64,000 nt of DNA from Colwellia demingiae (GCF_007954275.1 NZ_VOLT01000001.1:496001-560000); one strand, 5' to 3'; positions 24,743 to 35,070 are shown, counted from the stretch's first letter. Numbers and translations: made by a program. Notes: generated from the letters alone by a model not told the origin.

Positions 24743-26521
24743 TCATAAGTTAACCTGCTGCGCATAATAACCATCATGCAGTAACAGCTCTTGATGCGTT
24801 CCTGATTCAATGATTTTTCCTTGCTCAAGTACAAATATTTTTTTGGCGTCAATAACCGTATGTAAACGGTGGGCGATAACAATAACGATATGGTTTTTAG
24901 CATACGCATTAATTGAAGCGGTGATGATTTGTTCAGTATGTTGATCAAGATGGCTTGTTGGCTCATCCAGTATCAAAACATCGGGTTGATGATAGAATAC
25001 TCTGGCAAGCGCTAAACGTTGCGCCTGACCACCTGAGAGCCCTGCACCGTCTTCGCCAATTTCACTCTCAATTCCTAGTTCAAGGGTTTGCACAAAATCT
25101 GCTAATCCCGCCTTTTCGAGTGCTTCAATCACCAGGTCATCTTGATAATTGTCCGATAAGGCGATATTAAAGGCTAATGAACCAAAGAAAACTTGTGCCT
25201 GTTGGGAAATCCATCCGCAATGTTGCAACCAGTGATCACGGTTAGCTGAGGTTAACGGCTGATCGTTGACTATTACCTGTCCAGAATCTGGTTGAACAAA
25301 TCCTAGCACCATGTCTATTAAGGTTGATTTTCCTGAACCACTTTCACCAATGACGGCATATAAGCCCTGAGATGCAAACTCAATATTCACTTGAGTTAAG
25401 GCATTACTACGGTCAGGATAGGCAAACTCTGCTTGCACAAGACTGATTGAAAATGGAGCAGTAAATATTTCCTCTAGCGAATAATGTACTTGTGGTTGAC
25501 CCAGTATTTCAACCAAATCTTCTGCTGCGGTAACACCAGCCATTTTTGCATGATACTGCGTACCAAGTTGTCTAAAAGGCAAGTAAAACTCAGGAGCGAG
25601 TAATAAAACCCATAAAGCGAAAACGTAATCAACATCGCCATAATACAAACGAAAACCTAAAATAACCGCGACTAATGCGATTGAAATAGAAGCTAAAAAC
25701 TCTAAGACAAATGACGACAGAAAAGCAATCTTTAAAATGCCCATGGTTTCATCACCATAGTCATCACTGATTTTTTTTACGGCGGCTATTTCTCTACGCG
25801 AAGCATTGAATATTTTAAGTTGTGTTAATCCTTGGATAATATCAAGAAAATGACTGCTCATTCGCTGTAATTTAGCCCAATGTTCTTGGTTTAATCGCTG
25901 TGCCTTATGACCAATAAGTATCATAAAAAATGGCACCATGGGCGCTGTAAGTAATAAAATTAATCCTGATTGCCAATCAATAGGAAATACCGCGATCAAT
26001 ATCGCTAAAGGTATAACTGCGCAGTAAGCAATAACCGGAAGATAACCCGCAAAGTAATCCTCTAATGAATCTATACCTTGATGCAATAAGTGACTTAACT
26101 TCGCACTCCCCTTAGTTTGTGTGTAAGCAGGACCAAACTGAAATAAGCGATTAAGCAGTCGTGAACGAATATTGGCTTTAATATCCATAGCACCACGACG
26201 GCTATAACATTCACTAAAATAGCCTAAGGCAGCTCGACAAAAAATAAGTGCGACTAATGCTATGCTTATCATGGTGGTATCTGAAAAAAGAATACCATCC
26301 GTGATTTCACTGCTGCTTAAACTATTTGTTAAACTCAGATCTTCACTAGGAAATATCACTAAATCAATAAGGTAAGCGAGCATTGCTGTTTGTATTATCA
26401 TTAATAATCCATTTAATGATCCTAACGCAATAGCGCGGCTTAATTTACCGTGAGCATATCTTTTTTGATATTTGAGCCAGTCATTAACTTGCTTTTTTTG
26501 TTGTTCAGTTTGCTCTGTCAT
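24743..26521 (-). CDS. cydD: ABC exporter subunit CydD (cytochrome bd assembly)
   Basis: A 592-residue half-transporter. The six-helix domain carries 'CRAALGYFSECYSRRGAMDIKANIRSRL' and 'GSAKLSHLLHQGIDSLEDYFAGYLPV'. The ATPase has Walker A GESGSGKST, Q-loop 'WISQQAQVFFGS', signature 'GAGLSGGQAQRLALARVF' and Walker B 'VLILDEPTSHLD'. It pairs with CydC. I chose the ATG at 26521 rather than an in-frame TTG three codons earlier. It lies about 50 bases after cydX and 34 before cydC in the same operon. Confidence 0.93.
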   Translation of the reverse strand: MTEQTEQQKKQVNDWLKYQKRYAHGKLSRAIALGSLNGLLMIIQTAMLAYLIDLVIFPSEDLSLTNSLSSSEITDGILFSDTTMISIALVALIFCRAALGYFSECYSRRGAMDIKANIRSRLLNRLFQFGPAYTQTKGSAKLSHLLHQGIDSLEDYFAGYLPVIAYCAVIPLAILIAVFPIDWQSGLILLLTAPMVPFFMILIGHKAQRLNQEHWAKLQRMSSHFLDIIQGLTQLKIFNASRREIAAVKKISDDYGDETMGILKIAFLSSFVLEFLASISIALVAVILGFRLYYGDVDYVFALWVLLLAPEFYLPFRQLGTQYHAKMAGVTAAEDLVEILGQPQVHYSLEEIFTAPFSISLVQAEFAYPDRSNALTQVNIEFASQGLYAVIGESGSGKSTLIDMVLGFVQPDSGQVIVNDQPLTSANRDHWLQHCGWISQQAQVFFGSLAFNIALSDNYQDDLVIEALEKAGLADFVQTLELGIESEIGEDGAGLSGGQAQRLALARVFYHQPDVLILDEPTSHLDQHTEQIITASINAYAKNHIVIVIAHRLHTVIDAKKIFVLEQGKIIESGTHQELLLHDGYYAQQVNL

Positions 26522-26572
26522 TTCTATCAACTTAATACTGGCTCATTTTTAATGCTGCACGATCGTGCTCTT

Positions 26573-26704
26573 TTATGATTGATCATCGCTATCTTGATCT
26601 TTAGCAACATTGTCTACATGTTGCTCCATCTCGTACCACATCACATTAATGATGCCTAAAGAGACCGCGAGTAATACACCCAAAATCCAACTGAAATACC
26701 ACAT
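26573..26704 (-). CDS. cydX: cytochrome bd oxidase small subunit CydX
   Basis: A 43-residue single-helix protein beginning 'MWYFSWILGVLLAVSLGI', the hallmark of CydX, with a short acidic tail (…KDQDSDDQS). CydX stabilises the heme b595/d site of the CydAB complex in the inner membrane. It sits between cydB and cydD in the expected order and was read directly from the complementary strand. Its ribosome site is GAGGAAAAC just before the ATG. It is easily missed because of its size, but the sequence is distinctive. Confidence 0.95.
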   Translation of the reverse strand: MWYFSWILGVLLAVSLGIINVMWYEMEQHVDNVAKDQDSDDQS

Positions 26705-26745
26705 AATGTTTTCCTCTATTCTTATTTAGTTTCATGCCAACCGGA

Positions 26746-27900
26746 TTAATAAGCGGTGTGATTATTCTGCTCAATTTCAGCGATGGTAACAGTGCGCCAC
26801 ATTTTTTTGTAACACCAAAGGGTATAACCAATAATGATAGGAATAAAAAAGGCGACTACCATGAACATTAACCCTAACGTTCCTTCACTCGATACGGTAT
26901 CCCACATTAATAAACTATGATTTGGGACACTGCTCGATGGCATAACAAAGGGAAACATAGCAATGCCAGCAGTTAAAATAATGCTGATAATAGTTAAAGA
27001 GCTGCCGATAAAAGCAAATACTTTTACTGAGGTACTCTTACTTTTTATGCTCAATAAAAGTGCCACTAAAAATGGCACAACTAACCCAACAGCAGGTACT
27101 AACCATAATAATGGAGTCTCTCTATAATTATTTAGCCAAGCGCCTGAACTTGTAGTTACTTCTTTTATTGTTGGTTGTGCTTGTCCCATGGTATCGATAG
27201 TACTAACAACTAAATAACCATCAATACTTTGCCAAACCATCAAACCAGCAATTGCAAAAGCAAGCGATAATACCACCGCAACCACACGACCAATATTAGC
27301 CGAACGCTGGGCAACATCAGCATCTGTTCGCATTACCAACCATGTTGAACCATGCATCAACATCATCGCTACACTCACTACACCGGTTAATAAAGTAAAA
27401 GGGGTAAACAAAGCCAAAAATGAACCTGTATACGTTACCCGCATTAATGAATCAAAGCCAAATGGCACACCTTGTAGTAAATTACCAAAAGCAACACCAA
27501 ATACTAACGGCGGTACCATAGAGCCAACAAATAATGCCTTGTCCCAGTTAGTTCGCCATTTTAATGAGTCAATTTTACTACGATAGTCAAAAGCAAGTGG
27601 GCGTAAAAACAAACTAAAGAGTGTTAACATCATCGCAAAATAAAAGCCGCTAAATGCCGTAGCATAAACTAAAGGCCACGCGGCAAACAAAGAAGCCCCT
27701 GCGGTAATAAACCAAACTTGGTTGCCATCCCAATGCGCGCCGACAGTGTTGATAACGACTCGACTCTCGACATCTTTTTTCGCTACAAAGGGTAACAAAC
27801 CACCTACGCCCATATCCATACCATCGGTGATTGCAAACCCGATGAAAAGAAAACCGATTAAGCACCACCATATAAATTTCAATGTTTCGTAATCAAACAC
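26746..27900 (-). CDS. cydB: cytochrome bd ubiquinol oxidase subunit II
   Basis: A 384-residue inner-membrane protein with about nine helices. It shows the CydB opening 'MFDYETLKFIWWCLIGFLFIGFAITDGMDMGVGGLLPF' and 'GAHWDGNQVWFITAGASLFAAWP', both strongly conserved. The C-terminal 'YTLWCYKKMWRTVT' is also typical. With CydA it forms the high-affinity quinol oxidase reducing oxygen to water. Ten bases separate it from cydA upstream; cydX follows. Confidence 0.96.
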   Translation of the reverse strand: MFDYETLKFIWWCLIGFLFIGFAITDGMDMGVGGLLPFVAKKDVESRVVINTVGAHWDGNQVWFITAGASLFAAWPLVYATAFSGFYFAMMLTLFSLFLRPLAFDYRSKIDSLKWRTNWDKALFVGSMVPPLVFGVAFGNLLQGVPFGFDSLMRVTYTGSFLALFTPFTLLTGVVSVAMMLMHGSTWLVMRTDADVAQRSANIGRVVAVVLSLAFAIAGLMVWQSIDGYLVVSTIDTMGQAQPTIKEVTTSSGAWLNNYRETPLLWLVPAVGLVVPFLVALLLSIKSKSTSVKVFAFIGSSLTIISIILTAGIAMFPFVMPSSSVPNHSLLMWDTVSSEGTLGLMFMVVAFFIPIIIGYTLWCYKKMWRTVTIAEIEQNNHTAY

Positions 27901-27910
27901 ATATTTCCCC

Positions 27911-29497
27911 TTAAGAATTCTGGCTGCGAAGACCAGAAGTTAACTCTGGTACTTGTTCAAAATGATAACGTCCGGTATGTAACGCACTAGGGCCCAAACG
28001 AGCAAACTTAATCATCAAATACATTTCGATAACAAATAAAATGCTATAAACAACGATAAAGGCAATGAGAGAAAACAGCACATCGCTTGCCTCTAATGAT
28101 GAAGTAGATAAGAAGGTTGGTAAAATTTCACTAATTGCCCAAGGCTGACGTCCAAATTCAGCAACAAACCAACCTGTTTCTATTGCTATCCAAGGCAGTG
28201 GTAGTGCAAAAAGTATTGATTTTAGTAACCAACGTTTTTGCTCTATTTGACGTCGAGCATTAAAATAAAAGGCTAAGCAAAATAACAGCAACATAATGAA
28301 GCCGGAAGCAACCATCATTCGAAATGCCCAAAAAACCTGCGCTACGGGTGGCGTGGAATCTTTAACAGCCATTTGTATTTGTGCTTCAGTCGCATCGACC
28401 ACATTATCGGTATAACGTTTAAGTAATAACCCATAGCCAAGATCTTGTTTTGTTTCATTAAATTTAGCAATATTTTCAGGTGTGTCTTCACCATTACGTA
28501 ATTTAACTAAGTACTTGTAAGCGATCATGCCATTACGAATGCGAGGTTCATGCGCTTTTTGTAAGTCCCGTAAGCCAATAACTTTTTCATCTAAAGAGCG
28601 CGTGGCAATAAGACCCAGCGCATAGGGAATTTTCACTGCATAATGGGTTTCCATAGCTTCATCATCAGGTATGCCGATTAAAGTGAATGCCGCTGGTGCT
28701 GGTTCGGTATGATATTCCGCTTCAATAGCAGCAAGTTTAACTCGCTGTACTTCACCCACTTCATAACCTGACTCATCACCCAATAAAATAACAGAAAATA
28801 TAGCCGCTAAACCAAAACCTGCAGCAACTGAAAAGGAGCGTTTCGCAAACGCAATATCTCTACCTTTGAGTAAGTAATAACTGCTAATGCTTAACACAAA
28901 CATTGAACCAGCAACATAACCGCCAGCGACAGTGTGAATAAATTTAACTTGCGCAACCGGATTGAAAATAATTTCGCTAAAGCTTACTAACTCCATACGC
29001 ATTGTCATGTAGTTGAATTCACTTCCGACGGGATTTTGCATCCAACCATTGGCAATCAATATCCATAGCGCAGAAAAGTTGGTGCCTAACGCCATCAGAA
29101 ATGTGCCCATTAAATGCTGACGTTTACTTAACCTATCCCAGCCTAAAAAGAACATCCCGACAAAAGTAGACTCAAGAAAAAAGGCCATTAACCCTTCAAT
29201 CGCTAACGGTGCCCCAAACACATCGCCGACATAATGTGAGTAGTATGACCAATTAGTGCCAAATTCGAATTCCATAGTCAGGCCGGTGGCCACACCAATC
29301 GCAAAATTGATACCAAATAGCTTGCCCCAAAACTTTGTCATGTCGCGATAAATTTCACGACCTGTCATGACATAAACAGCTTCCATGATGAATAAAATCC
29401 ATGTTAAACCGATTGTTAAGGGTACAAATAAAAAATGGAATAGTGCGGTAACAGCAAACTGCCACCGCGATAATTCGACTAACGCTTCACTTATCAT
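27911..29497 (-). CDS. cydA: cytochrome bd ubiquinol oxidase subunit I
   Basis: A 528-residue inner-membrane subunit carrying hemes b558, b595 and d. '[23 protein letters not shown]' holds the first heme ligand His, '[33 protein letters not shown]' includes conserved acid residues, and the quinol-site signature GRQPW is intact. The quinol loop is long, as in the E. coli type. A TTG is open five codons upstream; I preferred the ATG at 29497, which has GAGAG nearby. First gene of the operon cydA-B-X-D-C-DUF3365. A sigma-54 activator gene diverges from it. Confidence 0.96.
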   Translation of the reverse strand: MISEALVELSRWQFAVTALFHFLFVPLTIGLTWILFIMEAVYVMTGREIYRDMTKFWGKLFGINFAIGVATGLTMEFEFGTNWSYYSHYVGDVFGAPLAIEGLMAFFLESTFVGMFFLGWDRLSKRQHLMGTFLMALGTNFSALWILIANGWMQNPVGSEFNYMTMRMELVSFSEIIFNPVAQVKFIHTVAGGYVAGSMFVLSISSYYLLKGRDIAFAKRSFSVAAGFGLAAIFSVILLGDESGYEVGEVQRVKLAAIEAEYHTEPAPAAFTLIGIPDDEAMETHYAVKIPYALGLIATRSLDEKVIGLRDLQKAHEPRIRNGMIAYKYLVKLRNGEDTPENIAKFNETKQDLGYGLLLKRYTDNVVDATEAQIQMAVKDSTPPVAQVFWAFRMMVASGFIMLLLFCLAFYFNARRQIEQKRWLLKSILFALPLPWIAIETGWFVAEFGRQPWAISEILPTFLSTSSLEASDVLFSLIAFIVVYSILFVIEMYLMIKFARLGPSALHTGRYHFEQVPELTSGLRSQNS

Positions 29498-29895
29498 GTT
29501 AATTACTCTCAATTCTGTTCTTTTGTTATTAAAATAGTGTTCCGATGTGCATTCAACGAGTATTCTACTTTCTAGAATGACACTGGATTAAAGTAAATAT
29601 AGCTGATCGTTATAACCACCGTAGTTTTAATTACGACCAAATAACGAACGGTTAAACAACCTGCTGTTGAATCGAGTGCTTCCCCCACAGTTAATCAATT
29701 AGCTTTATTTATTACTTAATGTCTATTTAGCAATAAGCACGCCATAAAAACCAATCACTTAACCAGCTGAAAAATAACAAAATTTAATGAAAATATAATA
29801 AACGGTTCAAAATAGCTTTTATTTAAGTCATAAATGACATTAAATAATGACACGTAACGTCAATTATGACGTAAAAATCAAAAGGTTTACGGCAA
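29498..29895. promoter_or_regulatory. divergent control region cyd operon / sigma-54 activator
   Basis: About 400 gene-free bases holding both promoters. Near the activator start, at 29848-29872, overlapping TGAC/GTCA half sites make two inverted repeats: ACGTCA-ATTA-TGACGT at 29857-29872, and TGAC-N7-GTCA at 29848-29862. They are candidate operators. I found no convincing sigma-54 promoter or FNR site. Confidence 0.5.
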
Positions 29896-31200
29896 GTGGT
29901 ACATCAAACTATTCAAGCAATCATCGAAGCTGTCGAGAAACCAGCAATATTCATTACCCATGATTACTCAATTGAAGCGGTGAATCAGGCTTACCGTGAT
30001 ACCTATACGACAGAAGTAATACTCGGGAAAAGTAAGTGTTTCGAGGTGTCACATAATTTCTCTAAACCTTGTGACCAAAAAGGCGAAGCGTGTCCTCTCT
30101 CTTCATGTAAAGAAACGGGTAAGAACAGCTCGGCATTGCACATTCATAAAACAGGCTCTGCTGATATTTATTGCAATATTCTGATGAAACCCGTTAAAGA
30201 TAACAACGGCATGACCATTGGTTTTTTAGAGATTCTCGAAAAAGTTGATTTTGCGAGCAGCGTCAGTAGCGATCTGAAATTAATAGGTAAAAGTAAGCCG
30301 TTTCAAGAGCTCCTCAAAATGATCACGCGCAGTGCAAATAGTAATATCAGCATATTATTACAGGGTGAGACAGGAACAGGTAAAGAGCTCGCGGCTTTAT
30401 CAATACATCAAGCAAGTAAGCGAGCTAATAAACCATTTATTGAAGTTGAGTGTACCGGACTCAATGAATCCTTATTTGAATCTGAGTTATTCGGCCATGA
30501 GAAAGGTGCGTTTACAGGAGCAAACACAAGTAAGAAAGGTTTAGTGTGTATGGCAAATGGTGGCACCTTATTTTTAGATGAAATAGGTGATGTGCCACTT
30601 AATTTACAAGTGAAATTATTACGATTACTTGAAACAGGACATTATCGACGAGTCGGTAGTGTTGAAAAGCAAATGGCGAACTTTAGATTAATTTGTGCCA
30701 GTCATAAGAATTTAGAAAAAATGGTTGAACAAGGTGAGTTTCGAGAAGATTTATATTATCGGATTGCCGCTTTTCCCATTAGTTTACCAACACTAAGACA
30801 AAGAAAATCTGATGTTTCGCTGTTAGCAGAGCATTTATTATCAAAAAGTGAATTCTCCTCGAAGAAGTTTACCCCTGAAGCGCTAACTGCATTATCTCAT
30901 TATCATTACCCAGGCAATGTAAGAGAGCTTAAAAACATCGTGCAACGAAGTGCCTTATTAAGTGATGATGATTTAATAAACGTTGAACACTTACCCGACA
31001 ACATTACCAATTTAAACATAATCGAACATCACTCAAGCAATCTGATGTCTAACGAAAAAGAGCACATCACTAAACTACTTAATCAGTACGGTAACCAACC
31101 ACAAACAATCGCTGATAACTTAGAAGTAAGCGTTAGAACTTTATATAGAAAACTGCAAAAACATCAGTTAAACATCAAAGACTTCTCTTCAACTAAATAA
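29896..31200 (+). CDS. sigma-54-dependent activator with cysteine-rich PAS domain
   Basis: A 434-residue bacterial enhancer-binding protein. The N-terminal PAS-like domain (about 1-115) contains four cysteines, Cys48, Cys59, Cys66 and Cys71, spaced C-x10-C-x6-C-x4-C, that could hold heme, iron-sulfur or zinc. The AAA+ domain (about 128-355) has Walker A GETGTGKE, the sigma-54 contact loop GAFTGA (204-209), Walker B 'GGTLFLDEIGD', and 'RQRKSDVSLLAEHLL'. A Fis-type helix-turn-helix closes it ('NQPQTIADNLEVSVRTLYRKLQ'). The start is GTG. Divergent placement suggests it controls the cyd operon in response to oxygen, NO or redox. That is inference. Confidence 0.9.
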   Translation: MVHQTIQAIIEAVEKPAIFITHDYSIEAVNQAYRDTYTTEVILGKSKCFEVSHNFSKPCDQKGEACPLSSCKETGKNSSALHIHKTGSADIYCNILMKPVKDNNGMTIGFLEILEKVDFASSVSSDLKLIGKSKPFQELLKMITRSANSNISILLQGETGTGKELAALSIHQASKRANKPFIEVECTGLNESLFESELFGHEKGAFTGANTSKKGLVCMANGGTLFLDEIGDVPLNLQVKLLRLLETGHYRRVGSVEKQMANFRLICASHKNLEKMVEQGEFREDLYYRIAAFPISLPTLRQRKSDVSLLAEHLLSKSEFSSKKFTPEALTALSHYHYPGNVRELKNIVQRSALLSDDDLINVEHLPDNITNLNIIEHHSSNLMSNEKEHITKLLNQYGNQPQTIADNLEVSVRTLYRKLQKHQLNIKDFSSTK

Positions 31201-31201
31201 A

Positions 31202-31233
31202 AATGCCTCTTATTCCTAGAAATAAGAGGCATT
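31202..31233 (-). terminator. hairpin terminator, mainly for the DUF748 gene
   Basis: Perfect 13-base arms AATGCCTCTTATT/AATAAGAGGCATT, followed on the minus strand by TTTATTTA. It lies directly after the activator stop on the other strand, so it may serve both. Confidence 0.8.
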
Positions 31234-31257
31234 GGTAATCGATTTATCCAATGAAGG

Positions 31258-34200
31258 CTATTTTGCTTTTAAACTGAGCGGTAGCGTTATTTGTGACTTT
31301 TCAATATTGGCAAGCTTGTTTTCAATTTCAATACTACTGTCGAGTAAAAACACATTAACAGTTGGCACTTGAGCCGTTTCAATCAGGTGCTTTTGAATTT
31401 GTAATGCACGTTGTTTTGCCAGCATTAAGTATTCTGCATCTGTTACAGCTGTTTCAGCGAGTATAAACTTAACCGCATCGTTAAAGAATTTCTCTTTCTC
31501 TAGTGCTTGTTCTGCTTTAGTTAAAGTAGCAGCAACATCTGCTTGATTTGAAGCTTCTTCTTTTTGCTTTGCTTGCTCTGTTTGTTTGTTTAAAGAATGA
31601 TAATAAGTTATTAACGATGTTTTCTCATCGTCGGTCAGTGCACCGCCCAAGGTTCTAGGCGCTAATTGTAGTTGTTTTAATATTTTTGCATACGCCATTT
31701 CGTCATGATCAATTAAATTGGAACTTAGCCCTCTTATTTCTATATATAAAGAAGGTCGTTGCAATAATGCTTTGGCGAGAGAATTGAGTTTACCCTGCTC
31801 TGCCTCATTAAGTTCAAAACTATTTGCGGTAAAAGTCACATGATCAAAATTGTCATTATCTCCCTCAACCAAACTAGCTAAAGCTTTAAAAGGAGAACTT
31901 ATAATACCCGTAATCAAATTACCCAATGCCCCCCAAACCAAGCTGGAATACTTAAAGTCAGGGTTATCAATGTCACCTCGAATAGGCAAGTTAAATTCTA
32001 TTACCCCTTCACTGTCTTTTAGCATTGATAAGGCAAACTTTATCGGTAAGCTGGTGGCCTCTTCGCTATTAACAACATCACCTAAAGTGAGCTGGTCTAA
32101 CGTGACATTATTTTCAGCAACCAGTTTGTTTTTAGACAATTTATAATTTAGCCCTAAACTTAGTTTGCCTTTATCGATTGCGTAGCCTGCGAACTTCCCG
32201 CTATATGGTGTAAATGTCGTTAACTCAATTCCTTTAAATAACATGTCAATATCAGTGAAAGCGTCATGACTTAATGGGTTAACAGCGCCTTTAATAATAA
32301 CAGGCGCATATTTATCTACTTTACCTTTTAAATCTATTTTTGCTCTGCTGTCTTCATTAGAAGATAACCCTGTTATGTCTCCGTTTAGGCTATAAATTCC
32401 AGCACTAAACTTTGGTGTAAGTGAGCTATCTGAAAAATCTAACTTGCCATTAATAATATTGATTTTATTAATGTCAGCGGTAAAGTTTTGTGCTGTTGAA
32501 CTGCCTTCGTTTTTGGTCTCAGACTTAACTTTTTTCGCCTCGGGGTTTGGCGCAGCTGTAGGTTCAGCTTTCATTAATTGTTGAATATTAGTTGTACTGC
32601 CTTCATTAATGACTAAACGTAAGAAAGGCGCATTTATGTCAATAGCAGCCAAGGTCAACTCTTGCTCAGGGTAATTAAATTGAATATCCTTTAATACTAA
32701 ATTTTCCCAGCTTAAAAATTCTTCATTTAACGTAGTCTCGATGACATTGAGTGAGCTTATTTTAATATCACCCTTAATGTCCAATAAGGGCGTGGGCTTA
32801 GCCGCATCGATATTAATAGTTAAATTCGTGGCTAAGTCGCCATTAAGTATTTTCATGTTGGCAATAGCATTAATATAAGGCTGGAAATCTTTTAGCGATA
32901 TTTGCTCTGTATCAAGGGCAAGAGACAACTGCTTGGATTCAGGTTTTATTGTGCCCTTTACGTTAATAATACCTTGATCGTTCAAGCCTATATTTGAGGA
33001 TAATAGTGCTGTTTCGTTAGTAAAAGGCTTTAAATGTTCAATTGTTAATGACTTTATTGTGACATCATGAATGGCAGTTGGTGATACCGAGCTGTCGTTA
33101 ATCACAATATTATTGTTGCTTGTGTTGATAACCTTTATTTCTAGATCCCAGTTATCACGCTTACCCTCATTAGGATTGACTGCTGTATTGCTTTTAATTG
33201 CGTTGTCGGTTTGAACAGCTTTAGCTGAGCCAACTGAGTGATTTAATTTTTGTAATACAAATAAGTCTTCAATATCAAACTTTGCTGATTTGTTTTTGTT
33301 AATAGCAATGAAACTGTCTTTATGGGAAATACTATTAATTACTATTTTTTTATCTGATGAACTCAATTGTTCAAGATCTAACCTAATCTCATCCGAGGTA
33401 ATAATTTTTTTGTTGTCTTCTTGGCGACGAATCTCTAACGTTGAAATGGTAGCGATTAAATTAGTGATAGTAAATTGCGGCTCTTCGCCTGCAAAATTAA
33501 AGTCATAATGACTATCAACCTTTAAGGAACCTTCAGAAATACTGAATAATATTTTTTTTTGTAAATAATCAGAAATAACGTGTAATTGACTGACTAAACT
33601 AATATCGCCTGAAGACTTAAGCGGAGATAAACTAAATTTTCCGTTCCAATTAAGCTCAGTACCTTGTGATGTTTTGGCCTTCACGTGGTGGGTATTATTG
33701 TCACCTGCTTTAGTGGAAAAGTTATCCAATGCAACATTAATTTCTTTAATTTTATGATGATAGGCTATTTTTCTATTCAGATCACTGAAGTTGATAATCC
33801 CTTCATTATGACGAAACTTGTCTATAGATAAGATCCAAGCAGGGTCACTGGTATTCTCACTGTCAACTTCACTCTCGGGAGCGGTATTTTTAAGGATAAT
33901 ATCTTGAAAGTTAAACTCACCATTGGCCAGTATTAAAACACTAACCTCTGGTTTATTAATAATTATCTCGTCAAAGGAAATTGTTTTTTGTAAAAGAGGA
34001 AAAGCTTGCAAATTTACCGTTAACAGATCCAAACCAAGCAGTTTATCGGTATGCTTCCCATTAATACTGAAGCCTTTTAAGGTAATGGATAAAGTGAAGG
34101 GGTTAAATTCGATAACGTCTAATTGGGCTTGTCGTTCTAATTTTTCCGTCACTGTATCAATAATAAGTGGCTTTACTATAAGAGGTAAGATAAAAAAGCC

Positions 34201-34302
34201 AGTTATGGCATAAAGTAACACGACGATGCCACTATAAATAATGGCTTTAATACGCTTATTTAATAAAGAAAACTTTTGCCCAAAGGTCATAATAAAACTC
34301 AT
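31258..34302 (-). CDS. giant AsmA-like DUF748 envelope protein
   Basis: A 1014-residue protein. One N-terminal helix ('IIYSGIVVLLYAITGFFILPLIV') anchors a very long periplasmic part. 'VIEFNPFTLSITLKGFSI' and repeated beta-rich 'ISLKDFQPYINAIANMKILNGDLATNLTIN' type units are DUF748/AsmA hallmarks. A C-terminal region (about 850-1014) has an OmpA-like flavour ('SFELNEAEQGKLNSLAKALLQRPSLYIEIRG') with a coiled coil rich in Glu/Lys/Ala. AsmA-like proteins form bridges for phospholipid transport between membranes. Here I infer an envelope-maintenance role only. Monocistronic, ending in a hairpin terminator. Confidence 0.85.
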   Translation of the reverse strand: MSFIMTFGQKFSLLNKRIKAIIYSGIVVLLYAITGFFILPLIVKPLIIDTVTEKLERQAQLDVIEFNPFTLSITLKGFSINGKHTDKLLGLDLLTVNLQAFPLLQKTISFDEIIINKPEVSVLILANGEFNFQDIILKNTAPESEVDSENTSDPAWILSIDKFRHNEGIINFSDLNRKIAYHHKIKEINVALDNFSTKAGDNNTHHVKAKTSQGTELNWNGKFSLSPLKSSGDISLVSQLHVISDYLQKKILFSISEGSLKVDSHYDFNFAGEEPQFTITNLIATISTLEIRRQEDNKKIITSDEIRLDLEQLSSSDKKIVINSISHKDSFIAINKNKSAKFDIEDLFVLQKLNHSVGSAKAVQTDNAIKSNTAVNPNEGKRDNWDLEIKVINTSNNNIVINDSSVSPTAIHDVTIKSLTIEHLKPFTNETALLSSNIGLNDQGIINVKGTIKPESKQLSLALDTEQISLKDFQPYINAIANMKILNGDLATNLTINIDAAKPTPLLDIKGDIKISSLNVIETTLNEEFLSWENLVLKDIQFNYPEQELTLAAIDINAPFLRLVINEGSTTNIQQLMKAEPTAAPNPEAKKVKSETKNEGSSTAQNFTADINKINIINGKLDFSDSSLTPKFSAGIYSLNGDITGLSSNEDSRAKIDLKGKVDKYAPVIIKGAVNPLSHDAFTDIDMLFKGIELTTFTPYSGKFAGYAIDKGKLSLGLNYKLSKNKLVAENNVTLDQLTLGDVVNSEEATSLPIKFALSMLKDSEGVIEFNLPIRGDIDNPDFKYSSLVWGALGNLITGIISSPFKALASLVEGDNDNFDHVTFTANSFELNEAEQGKLNSLAKALLQRPSLYIEIRGLSSNLIDHDEMAYAKILKQLQLAPRTLGGALTDDEKTSLITYYHSLNKQTEQAKQKEEASNQADVAATLTKAEQALEKEKFFNDAVKFILAETAVTDAEYLMLAKQRALQIQKHLIETAQVPTVNVFLLDSSIEIENKLANIEKSQITLPLSLKAK

Positions 34303-34749
34303 TTAATATACTTATTCAAACAAGGGTTTGGATGTGAAAAACTGTCGCTATCTAATCATTTTATGCTGTAAATTACCATTGTTTTCATAAGTATAAATGT
34401 CATGAAACAATAGTACATTAATCATGCTACTTTCGAGCTGCTGAGAAATTAAAATCAGGCGGCAAAAAATTTATGTCGATGAAATGTTTAACCTAAAGAC
34501 TTAGTATAGAAAAAGTTAACTATTTATCGAGAAAAATACTGATTGCTCATAACATCAATGCGCCTGTCTTGAAATTGTTCAAGCACTCTGAAACATGCAT
34601 ATTAATTGCTAATAAGCAGATGCCTAACTTTAAGTAACGGTAAAACAAACAAAATGTCCACTTTTCGCACAAAAATGACGATTTCTATTGCTCAATTCAC
34701 TGTTATTTTTTAGTATGTTAGTGACAACCATAATTAAGGAATAATAATA
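34303..34749. other. divergent spacer DUF748 / HU
   Basis: About 450 AT-rich bases with promoters for both flanking genes presumed. No gene, RNA or strong repeat was recognised. Confidence 0.55.
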
Positions 34750-35025
34750 ATGAACAAAAGTGAATTGGTAGAGAAAATTGCTGAAGGCGCAGACATTTCA
34801 AAAGCTTCAGCTGGCCGTGCTTTAGATAGTTTAATTGGTTCTGTAACGACTGAATTAGCTAATGGCGGTGATGTCGCATTAGTGGGTTTTGGTACTTACA
34901 AAGTAAATGACCGTGCAGCTCGTACTGGTCGCAATCCTCAAACAGGTGCAGAGATCCAGATTTCTGCGGCGAAAGTTCCTGCTTTTAAAGCAGGTAAAGC
35001 ATTAAAAGACGCGGTAAACGTTTAG
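34750..35025 (+). CDS. HU-family DNA-binding protein
   Basis: A 91-residue nucleoid protein of the HU/IHF fold: '[26 protein letters not shown]' helices, '[30 protein letters not shown]' with the beta-arm RNP motif, and '[17 protein letters not shown]' at the C-terminus. HU bends and compacts DNA as a dimer. AATTAAGGAATA supplies the ribosome site. Whether it is the main HU (HupA/HupB) or an extra copy cannot be said here. Confidence 0.94.
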   Translation: MNKSELVEKIAEGADISKASAGRALDSLIGSVTTELANGGDVALVGFGTYKVNDRAARTGRNPQTGAEIQISAAKVPAFKAGKALKDAVNV

Positions 35026-35045
35026 TCATTTGATGTCAAATAAGC

Positions 35046-35070
35046 CCCCCTTAATATAGGGGGTCTTGTT
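35046..35070 (+). terminator. Rho-independent terminator of the HU gene
   Basis: CCCCCT/AGGGGG arms with a TAATAT loop followed by TCTTGTTT, 20 bases after the stop codon. Confidence 0.75.

Noticed and set aside
29498..29895. A sigma-54 promoter or FNR box in front of cydA
   Set aside because: I scanned for TGGC-N9-TTGC and TTGAT-N4-ATCAA on both strands and found no acceptable match.
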